This document shows, piece after piece, positions 56,239 through 64,000 of a DNA stretch of 64,000 nt. Each line of letters starts with the position of its first letter. Positions within the stretch are counted from its first letter, which is position 1. The position numbers and the translations under genes are program-made. The notes under the pieces are model-generated. The model saw only the letters and a program-made list of their open reading frames with translations. It was not told the origin of the DNA and made no database searches. Where the stretch lies: positions 220,001 to 284,000 of the forward strand of contig JAJOZX010002710.1 of NCBI GenBank assembly GCA_023014485.1. The letters run 5' to 3'. The DNA is from Bathynomus jamesi (lineage: Eukaryota > Arthropoda > Malacostraca > Isopoda > Cirolanidae).

Positions 56239-57087
56239 ATGGCTCCTAACCATTTCTACGTCACACTCCCGTCCTCCTCTCTGTCTGTACACCTAACAAC
56301 ACCCTCGCCAACTTTGTGACAGAACTCCACGGCCCATTGAATTGGAGCGTGATTCGTATGAGGTGGGGTTATGTGAACTCCAGTTAGCCACCAAATTTTT
56401 AACTCTTGAAAATGAACAAATCATATTTCTGATCATTAGAAGATTCGATGAGTGCGAAAAATTAGGCATAACCTTAGACAATACTATGCTCAGTCCTGTT
56501 CGGTGAGGAACGGTACTATAGCACAAATGTATCGCTAGGAATCGGGCATTATGATACAGCCATGGACATTGTGACGGGGTTAAACAAGTCTTGAAAGGTC
56601 GTACCTGACATACGATTTACTTTTTGAAGTCGTAAACATAGACACGCCTGCATGCACATTGAAGTTAAAGTCAACGCTTAGTAGAAATATTAAAGATAAA
56701 GAGCTGTTCACAATTGTGGCTGAGGGCCGATATGGCAGCTCTCCAAAGAGATACCTTTCACGAGGCACAGCATGACTTGTCCAGCTTAATGTATCAAATG
56801 AAATGGAGAAATTGGGTGAAACTCTCCGCCCCAGACATGTGCTATATTTACAGCAATATCGTAGAGCACCAATTTGTTGGGAACACCCAGGCCCGCCTGC
56901 TGCGCATTGCACACATCCCCAACCATAGAGGGAAAAGTTTGAGCATTACATATGAGAAGCCCCATTATGTGAATGTTGCGACTAATCTATTAACCAACAT
57001 CTTGATATATATAAGGACGATTGAGGGAAAAAATTTCCATTCGGTGATGGGAGCTTAACAGTGAAACTACACTTTCGTCGTTTATAA
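56239..57087 (+). pseudogene. Maverick minor capsid (penton-type) protein
   Basis: Single jelly-roll penton-like protein. Starts MAPNHFYVTLPSSSL. The typical EVGLCELQ box lies at about 56357-56380, and near the end come IVEHQFVGNTQARLLRI (about 56860) and a KLHFR-type finish at 57087. At least three frameshifts. The stop overlaps the next gene's ATG (TAATGA). Confidence 0.8.
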
Positions 57088-57463
57088 TGACTCGAAGACC
57101 GTTCACAGTCTACCGAGGGTGAGGTACCAGCGGGGGAGTGGACTTGGATCCATTTTTTAATCCATACTACGCACCGCTGTCCCACTGTTGAAGAGGGGTG
57201 CCAGGTACCTAGGGCGGAAGGCGTTACAAACAGGTTTTAACGCGGCAGAAGACATAATGGGTGGCACTAAGCCTAAAGAAGCTCTAAAAAAACATTTAAA
57301 ACGTACACGGGATGAAATCATCAAAGATGCAAAGAGAAAAATGCGTGGTGGCGGAAAGAAGAGATCTGCCAGGAAGAAGGGGTTACCAACACGTGGCGGA
57401 AAGAAGAGATCTGCCAGGAAGAAGGGGTTACCATCACGTGGCGCTAAACGTAAAAGGAAATAA
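57087..57463 (+). pseudogene. Basic core-like Maverick protein with 45-bp repeats
   Basis: Opens MTRRPFTVYRG and, after frameshifts, continues as KRGARYLGRKALQTGF...KPKEALKKHLKRT and two exact-looking repeats of GGKKRSARKKGLP(T/S)R (57352-57441). Strongly basic, likely binds DNA in the particle. The YRG...start followed by an RG-rich region is seen in adintovirus/Maverick core-like (pX/pVII-type) proteins. Confidence 0.65.
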
Positions 57464-57595
57464 AAAAGAAGTGTCTAAGCGTATGAAACCTATGGCTGAT
57501 CATTTTTTTAACTGATATAAGCTGAGGACACTACTCTCACGAATCATAGGTTGACTAATACTTGTCGAGGGAGGTGGCACTATTTCTGACTCGTC

Positions 57596-58815
57596 ATGGC
57601 ACGTTTCATCCATCCGTGTAGTTCACAATGCTGTAAATCGGAACTGTCCCTCTTTGATATGCCCCCACTCAGGTCTCTATTGAGCATAGCGACTTTATTA
57701 CAATTAACCCATTAAACACAATTAGTTCACCCAGTGCCCCTATAGAATTCGTGATACCCAGCTCAGGCCCTTACTTTTTTGACCCGAGCTGCATGCACAT
57801 GTACGCTAAACTGCGTATAGCCCATTCTGATGGAACGGACTGCGGTGATAGTTACTCTGCCTACCCTGAAACCAACTTTTTACACTCCATATTCAGCCAG
57901 TGTGAAGTGTATTTAAACCAGGTTAACATCTCGGCAGGAACGGGGTACTACCACCTACGAGCCTATCTGGAAAATGTCCTCAACTTTTCAAAAGAAGCGA
58001 AGGACACCTTTTTAACCGCTGAGGGGTATTACCACACTAAAGATGAAAATGGGATAAAGGATAAATTTAAAAATTCTAAAAAAAAATATATGAATGTTTT
58101 GGACGCCTGCATACAGACTTCACATTCCAGGAGAAGTTGCTTATGAACGGGGTGGATATGAAGTTGAAGCTTACCCGCACGATTCCTGAGATCTGCATGA
58201 ATCTGGAGTCTGATCAAGAAGAAGGCGCGAAACCCGTTGTGATACACATCATGGAGTATTTGCGTATACGCCGAGTGAAATTAAGTTCCCCGAAACAAAT
58301 AGAAATTGAGAAAGACTTAATACACGCCACAGTAAAATACCCAATTAACAGGGTACAGATCAAACTGTACACGGTCCCCGCAGGGTTGGCCTCGAAGCAA
58401 CTAGAAAACGTGGCCCTTGGAGTCCTACCTAAAAGGATATTAATTGGAATGCAGGACCACGCCTCGACGAATGGAAAATATAAAAAGTGCCTTTAAATTC
58501 GAGAATTTCGGCCTTAAAAATATTACTCTATACGTAAATGGCCTCGCTCTGGGAGGGACCATGATTACGGACTACTCATCAGACGCTGTGTTCCCGCTCT
58601 GCGCGAGAGCATATAGTAGTCTGGCTCATAATACAGGCGCCTGTGACGAACTTGGTTTTGGTGTAACACAGAAAGAATTTGTCGAAGAATTTAACATTTA
58701 TTCATTTGATATTACGCCTGACTTGTCTGCTGGCGCAAATACGCATTTAAGTCCACAGCAGAGTGGGAATATCTCAGTCAGGTTGGAATTTGCCAAGCCT
58801 ATAGAGCGCCTATAA
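57596..58815 (+). pseudogene. Maverick major capsid protein (double jelly-roll)
   Basis: Main shell protein. MARFIHPCSSQCCKSELSLF starts it; a shift near 57675 leads to ITINPLNTISSPSAPIEF and SGPYFFDPSC. Next come FLHSIFSQCEVYLNQ, YHLRAYLENVLNF, then a shift near 58115 and a second part with KLTRTIPEICM, VKYPINRVQIKLYTV and (shift near 58480) FENFGLKNITLYVNGL to the end KPIERL. About 400 residues, near the family length. Broken by three shifts, no large deletion. Confidence 0.85.
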
Positions 58816-58890
58816 GTGTACTCGTGTATCTCGAATCACAGGCACTAATAGAAGTTGATCGTTTCAGGAACGTGATCACAGACTTTTAAA

Positions 58891-59390
58891 ATGCGCGAAT
58901 ACACTCCAGAGAGTAATGAAAAGTGACCGTTTCACAGCTCAAAATTTATCGGTGTGTTTGTGAAGAATGAAATATTGGAGCTGCCAAGTACGAGAAACTG
59001 GTACGGGATTATCGTTAACACCGACATTGTGGGGGGGTGAGGGGATTCATTGGTTTGCAATCTATTTTAAAAATAGGGAAAGAATGTACTATTTTGATTC
59101 ACTCGAATTTCAGCCCTGGAATGATTCGGTAATTGTACAGTTAGTTTATCGCGCAATTACATGTGCCTGAGATTGTTTGGAGCCCATATCGTTTCCAAGA
59201 TATTATACTGAAACATGCGGATTGTATTGCATTTTATTTCGCATGCACATGTCACATGGTAAGGGATTTATGATTTTTTTAAATATTCGATTTGTGCGAC
59301 ACAGAGATGAGCGATAAAAGTGTATGCAGACAGATAAAAAAAGGTTCCCATATGTTAGCACCCCCTTTAATGTGTAAGTTGTATATCTAT
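58891..59390 (+). pseudogene. Adenain-like cysteine protease of Maverick
   Basis: Capsid-maturation protease. MREYTPESNEK start, then after shifts the catalytic His in GIHWFAIYF (about 59042), YYFDSLEFQPW, and later, in another frame, HADCIAFYFACTCH with the likely catalytic Cys (about 59215-59256). C-terminal ...VCRQIKKG. Several stops. It follows the capsid gene as in other Mavericks. Confidence 0.75.
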
Positions 59391-59541
59391 ATTGTGTAAA
59401 GTTGTATATACATTTGTAACTAGCCATTAAGACTTATTTAATGGATACTGGCCCCGTTTTGTACATGTTTTCTGCCATTTAATAAATGAAAATACAATGT
59501 GTTTTGTTCTTAACTTCAAAATACTTACATTATCTCCTCGA
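59391..59541. other. 3' non-coding region between converging genes
   Basis: AATAAA on the plus strand at about 59479 fits a polyadenylation signal for the plus-strand capsid/protease block, just before the end of the minus-strand spliced gene. Confidence 0.5.
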
Positions 59542-59898
59542 TTATTTGACACTCGCTTTGGGGGGAGGGGGAGCCAATACCTCGACTTCTGTATTCAGGA
59601 CACTGGGTTGGCTGTGCGGAGAAGCCTCCATTTCATTTATCCCCTTTTCATCAAAAGTAGCTATAATACGGCCTAGCTCCGATTCGGTCCTATAATGATA
59701 ATTAAAATAAACCGTAATGCCACGAATTTAAATGCAGATAATTCATAAAAGTTTTGTGTCCTTACAGCGCTGTTGAATTAACGATAAAAATATTATTAAA
59801 GCTCCAACCCGGAGCCAAGTCTTAATATTTTTTAATATTTCTATTGTAAGTTTTAATATTTCTAAAAATCCTACAAGAAATGTACAAATAAAACACAC

Positions 59899-59945
<47 letters not shown>

Positions 59946-60308
59946 TGAAATAATCCGAACGTTACAGAGAATAAAATATATTTTTGAAAACGTGTTTATT
60001 GCGGTCTTTTATAAGATAACACCGGTTGAAACATTATATATAGACCGAGAATAAACACAAACTATTTTTAAAAACAATTATTATGGCACTTATAAGTTAA
60101 CACTGAATGAACCGCAGAATATAATCACTTACATTTCAGCAGCCTCTTCATTGAGCGGTTCTAGCATTTCATCACAATTTTCCGTAACACTCTGGATAGA
60201 TAAAAACTCCCCCCGATCTATAGCATCGAAGAGGTGGAGTGCCGTGTGGACATAAATGTCTTTATCTTCAATCACATCCGGGGAATTGTATAACGATATC
60301 TGACTCAT
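59542..60308 (-). CDS. Intact spliced Maverick gene, 107 aa, acidic, unknown function
   Basis: Exon 1 is 60308-60133 (MSQISLYNSPDVIEDKD...), with donor AAAT|GTAAGT. Exon 2 is 59689-59542, acceptor TTATCATTATAG|GACC, ending ...EVLAPPPPKASVK. The intron (60132-59690, 443 bp) starts GT and ends AG. The join falls inside an ATG codon and keeps the frame open: 176 + 148 nt = 108 codons including the stop. A TATA box and initiator lie at the right distance upstream. Acidic, Glu/Asp-rich, Pro-rich tail, no recognised domain. In the first exon alone it looks like a trivial ORF. Confidence 0.65.
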
Positions 60309-60337
60309 GGTGTATAAAGCACTAAGCGAAAAAAACA

Positions 60338-60376
60338 CGAACTGAGGCTCTGAGTCGAAATTCTCCCTTTATAAGG
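60338..60376 (-). promoter_or_regulatory. Core promoter of the spliced gene
   Basis: On the minus strand TTATAAAG (about 60374-60367) lies about 29 bp before TCAGTT (60345-60340), the arthropod initiator consensus TCAGTY. The ATG follows 32 bp later. Spacing matches a classical TATA/Inr promoter. Confidence 0.65.
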
Positions 60377-60532
60377 GGGCCTGTGACCAACCCACAAAAC
60401 ACAATCGTTAGCATCCTATTGGCTAGCGGTGAATTTTGGGCGGCACTTGACGCGTAGGCCTGCATAGCAACCAAACAGAGGTCCAGGGATCCTCCCCACA
60501 GGGATGTGGTTGGTTGCCCAGTGAAATTTGGG

Positions 60533-60618
60533 GCGTGTCAGATGTCCCCATTCGTGGAGAGACGCAAACCGATTTGATTTTCGATCTTGTATTCGAGAGA
60601 GAGAGAGAGAGGGAGGGA

Positions 60619-60659
<41 letters not shown>

Positions 60660-61063
60660 AGGGAGGGAGGGAGGGAGAAAACGTTTTATGGCATGTGATA
60701 TTGGAAGATATATTCACGTATGGTTGAGAAAAAACACTAACTATGGTTTATGATGCCTTGGAGCATAAAAGTGGGAGATATTTAATTACCCATGAAGGAA
60801 TGACAAAGACGTGTGATGAACTGGGCAGTATAATTTAAAATGCGTATCATAAAAGTGGAAGATATTTAATTAGCCATGAAGGCAGCCGCTGTAAAATTAC
60901 TGCGATACACTAAATAAATTTAGTAAAACAAAGACGTGTAATGTAGTGGGTTGTAACATACGATATCGAGCGAGTTGTAAAGTTTTATGGCATGTGTCAG
61001 ATGTCACCGTTCGTGGAGAGACGTGAAACGTTTTGTTATTTTGATCTTGTATTCGAGAGAGCG
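60533..61063. repeat. Direct repeats and (GA)n inside the right end of element 2
   Basis: A ~75-bp segment (gtcagatgtccccattcgtg ... cttgtattcgagag) at 60537-60605 recurs at 60992-61063. A second direct repeat (agtgggagatatttaattac / agtggaagatatttaattag) lies at 60769 and 60851. (GA)n/(GGGA)n at 60596-60677. No gene. Confidence 0.75.
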
Positions 61064-61294
61064 AGATTTGAGGTGTTCAGTACGTGAAAATCAGAGAATA
61101 GCCAATAAAGAAATAAAACAGCAGATATTTCAGATTTTATTTTTAAACGTGAACGATGATAAATATAGCCGTATATATAAATATACACGAAAGGTTCAGA
61201 ATGGAAATCCGTTTATAACCCTGCAATGAAATTTTTGTTGTGGAAAGATAAGAAAAGCTTTGGTCAGCAGAGGCTCAATTGGGACAGTGAGAGA
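61064..61294. other. AT-rich sequence, no gene seen
   Basis: Between the direct repeats and the LINE ends; no motif recognised. Confidence 0.4.
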
Positions 61295-62350
61295 GAAAGA
61301 GAGAGAGAGAGTTACAAGGAGTTACAAGGAAAAGAAGTACCTCAAAAGGCCTTGCGGCCCATACCGAGGAGGTACCAATGGCAACGGGTGCCAGGGAAAA
61401 TTTTGTAAAAGTTTATTTTTCTTTCAACTATCCTAGCAGTAGTAGAAAACGGGATAGAAAAGTAGAAGGCTCTCTCCCCACCCTCCGCTCCCTCCCTGCC
61501 AGAGGCAGGTACGGAAAAAGGTTGAAGAAAATACCTTGACCCTGGAAAAGTAGCCAAGGAAATTTTACAGGAAAGTGGAGAATATATAAATAGCTCTATA
61601 TTTAGCTTGCTCACAGAGACACCGTGCAAGCGATCTCCTGCAGAGTTTTCTTATGTTTTAGTCTTAAACTATGAGAGTATTCAGTACTTTGTCTAGCCTA
61701 TTTTTAAACACATTTACACTTTGACTGGAAACAACCTCTGAGGGAAGTTGGTTCCAGATATTAACTATTTTATAGGAAAAGAAATTTCCGCAGACTGAGG
61801 TCCTAAATGTCTTTACACACTCAAATAGTGTGCAAGATTTCGTCTACCCTTTTCTTGAACTGATCCACGGAGGAACTGTTCACAACTTCCGAAGGTAACC
61901 TGTTCCATGTGTCACAGATCTTATACGTAAAGTAATTCCCACACACACTAGTCCTAAACCGTTTCAAATCCAACTTCCAACCATTGTTGCGAGTTGGGTT
62001 ATCATTTAAACTAAACATACTTCTAAAATCGACATCGTTGAACCCGCGTAAGAGCTTGAAAACCTCGATAAGTTGACCGCGCAGCCTCCGAGTTTCAAGC
62101 GAAAACAAGTTCAGGGCGCGTAACCGTCGATTGTAGCCCATATGCCTAACGGAAGGGATTAACTTTGTGGCCCTCGCCTGCACTCGCTCCAGCCTCTCAA
62201 TATCTTTCCTGAGGGTGGGCGACCAGAACTGCACAGCATACTCCAGGTGCGGCCGAACAAGGGAATTGTACAGTGAGAGCACAATCTCCTTGTTCCGAAA
62301 CTGAAATTGCCTCCTGATATAACCCAATAGTTTCTGGGCTTTCTTTTCCA
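61295..62350 (-). mobile_element. CR1-like LINE 3' ends in the right part of element 2
   Basis: Minus strand: 62351-61821 encodes the RT thumb/C-terminus (YIRRQFQFRNKEIVLSLYNS ... VDQFKKRVDEILHTI), nearly the same as 22600-23110 in element 1. A second, diverged C-terminus of the same type (NIWNQLPSEVVSSQSVNVFK) follows at about 61800-61680. The 3' UTR 'ccttgcggcccat...gttacaaggagttacaagg' (61305-61395) ends in (GA)n. 5' truncated. Confidence 0.8.
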
Positions 62351-62414
62351 AAAGAGAGAGAGTTCAGGTTGTAAACCAGAATATATGACGGGGAAGTGTA
62401 TATATATATATATA

Positions 62415-63087
62415 ATGTGAGAGAGAGAGAGAGAGATAAACATGATCGAGTGTTGCAATAACGGGGTCCTGCCCCTACGAACCGTGGAAAGATGTTTACA
62501 CTCCACCTTAAGCCTACGGTTTAGCACGGATCATTAGGTCACCCTGAATATCAACCGCGGAAAGACGCGCCGGCTCTCGAGCCCGCCTCCAGCTTACAGT
62601 TTAACGCTGATCTTTAGGTCACCCTGGTTATCAGCCGCGGAAGGCCGCGCTGGGTCTCGAGCCCGCCTCCACCTTAGAGTTTAACGCGTGACGCACATAA
62701 ACAGTATAGATGGGTGTGTACACAGTGCCAACTGGCTGATGATCCCCGGAGGCACTGGCTGATTAAGGCAACTGGCTGATTAAGGGTCCTATAAGACAGC
62801 GGCAGCGCGGATGAAGTCTTAATATGCGCTTGGCTACTGCTAGGCGAACACCTCTCTCTTAGGTTAGGTATACTCCTTTCGGGGTTCACTGCAGCTCGGG
62901 GGATAACTCCGCCTCCAAGTTGCATAACCCCTTTTTGCTCTTGAAACCCCATTTTTGGGGTGCCTTGCAACAAAGGAGGCTGCAGCAAGGGGGTGGGGGT
63001 GGCATTATGGGATGGGGGTGGCACTTTTGCAACATTATGCAACATTTGGAATTGCATTGCACTCGTCCATTTTGCGGCCATACTACT
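62415..63087 (-). repeat. Right terminal inverted repeat of Maverick element 2
   Basis: Reverse of 45160-45935: 'tgatcgagtgttgcaataac', three units of 'tttaac..gatc.ttaggtcaccctg', the 'caactggctgattaa' block, 'ctctcttaggttaggtata' and the C/G-rich end CCATACTACT. About 100 bp shorter than the left copy because one repeat unit differs. Confidence 0.88.
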
Positions 63088-63773
63088 TACGCCTGGCACC
63101 TAAACAGTAACACAGATTTATAATTACGTTTAATTGCAAACCATAATCATGAAAATGTGTTTACCTTTTCCTGATTTTAATTAGAATCTCAATTTCATAC
63201 TATGCCATATACTATGCACACTATGCAAGACAAACTATGGGAATTTATATGTTATATTTATCTGGAAGCACCTAGATACCTTTGTTAAAAACGTTACGCT
63301 ATAAGAGGAAAAAGACAACAAAAGTTAAGGAATTGTTAATGAACGAAATATTGGATAAGGGTCTCACTTCCTCAATAAAAAAAGTTATGTAACGAAAGAG
63401 AGGAAAAAAAGTCTTGTTTTAGTTGAAGCTGGAAAGTTACGCTAATGTTGCACATTGAATTCAATGTTACAAATAAGTTACATTAAAATGTGTAACTGAC
63501 GTGCAACTTCTGTGTAAAAAATGTATACGTGAGGAAAATACTCGAGGGTTGTTTTCCAGATTTCAGAAATGAAATAGAAACAGAATGGAATGAGAGAAGA
63601 TTGAGATTCTTTACTATCCAAGCTGCAGTAGGACAGTGGGTCTTGAAAACGAGGATGGAAAATACCCTCAATACGAAGCTCAAAACTTTTTAATGTTTTG
63701 CCAAGAAAACCGAGAAACCTCCAACACACCACCCTGAATAATTTTAAGAACTAGGTAAACACGTTCTTATGTA
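63088..63773. other. AT-rich flank, no gene seen
   Basis: Begins with tacgcc, the presumed target duplication. Short ORFs only; no family recognised. Confidence 0.5.
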
Positions 63774-64000
63774 AAGGAAAGGAAAAAATTAATCATTTAA
63801 TATATGCTGATGACCTTGTTCTTCTGTCACCCTTCTTCTCCCCATGGAGTGAGAGTACTACAAGAGATATGTGAATAATATGGTATAGAAAATGACATTA
63901 CCTATAATGGGGCAAAGAGTTCTATACTGAGTTTTAGATGTAATCTACTGAAATATGTATCATGTGGGTCTTTTGAAATGAAGTCAGACAATACCTGTCA
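63774..64000 (+). mobile_element. LINE reverse transcriptase fragment, cut by window end
   Basis: Encodes INHLIYADDLVLLSPFF with the complete catalytic YADD box (about 63786-63836), then, after a shift, ENDITYNGAKSSILSF. Same family as the LINE at 9985-11790. It continues past the window. Confidence 0.7.

Larger units (their letters stand above)
45160..63087. mobile_element. Maverick/Polinton element 2 (near full length, ~17.9 kb)
   Basis: Ends AGTAGTATGG / CCATACTACT, ~0.7-0.8 kb TIRs, flanking hexamers tacgct/tacgcc. It contains the standard Maverick genes: polymerase B, packaging ATPase, chromodomain integrase, minor and major capsid, protease, plus accessory genes W, Y, Z, X and a spliced small gene. 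Nested inside are two hAT elements and CR1-like LINE ends. Mavericks/Polintons are virus-like elements related to adintoviruses. Most genes are broken, so this is an inactive copy. Confidence 0.93.

Overview
The window looks like nuclear DNA of a marine invertebrate, most likely a crustacean. The reasons are dense (TA)n, (GA)n and (CA)n microsatellites, several layers of nested transposons, Maverick/Polinton elements, Pol III tRNA-like units and one arthropod-style core promoter (TATA box plus TCAGTT initiator). No intact multi-exon host gene is obvious. Almost everything readable is a mobile element, a virus-like element, or a fragment caught between them. The species is an inference, not something read directly.

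There are two Maverick-family elements. Both have termini of the form AGTAGTATGG...CCATACTACT and G-rich, microsatellite-containing terminal inverted repeats (TIRs). Element 2 (45160-63087, about 17.9 kb) has the full gene set: on the minus strand four accessory genes (called W, Y, Z, X here) and a protein-primed DNA polymerase B; on the plus strand a packaging ATPase, a short basic/hydrophobic protein, a conserved Maverick protein of unknown function, a chromodomain integrase, the minor capsid, a basic core-like protein, the double-jelly-roll major capsid and an adenain-like cysteine protease. A small spliced minus-strand gene (60308-59542) is the only element-2 gene that reads as intact. The others carry frameshifts, stops, deletions or hAT insertions.

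Element 1 (1215-23577) is a composite. The same accessory block lies near each end in inverted orientation (W-Y-Z-X at 3473-9029 on the minus strand; end of Z, Y and W at about 16184-17135 on the plus strand), both facing a Maverick TIR, and there is no polymerase or capsid module. The middle holds a broken ORF ending in a clear PPP1R15/GADD34-type phosphatase-targeting module, LINE remnants and MITEs, then a piggyBac-like MITE and a promoter-like GC-richer stretch.

Between the Mavericks: small MITEs (24.2-25.1 kb), a ~450-bp satellite with a near-perfect 427-bp palindrome (25.5-28.3 kb), an internally deleted mariner (28.3-29.2 kb), a Penelope-type fragment with a hammerhead-like core (29.3 kb), a minus-strand CCCH-finger LINE split by a FLYWCH/MULE-like element (29.5-34.8 kb), two inverted tandem arrays of tRNA-like units (34.9-36.4 and 37.2-38.1 kb), and a ~6-kb unit (38.6-44.5 kb) coding for a zinc-finger + FEN/PIN-like nuclease protein, flanked by diverged inverted repeats.

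The best candidates for something undescribed are the accessory block shared by both Mavericks (with a Z/Y frame overlap that could be a +1 frameshift site), the intact spliced Maverick gene, the PPP1R15-like segment inside Maverick ends, and the FEN-like-nuclease element.
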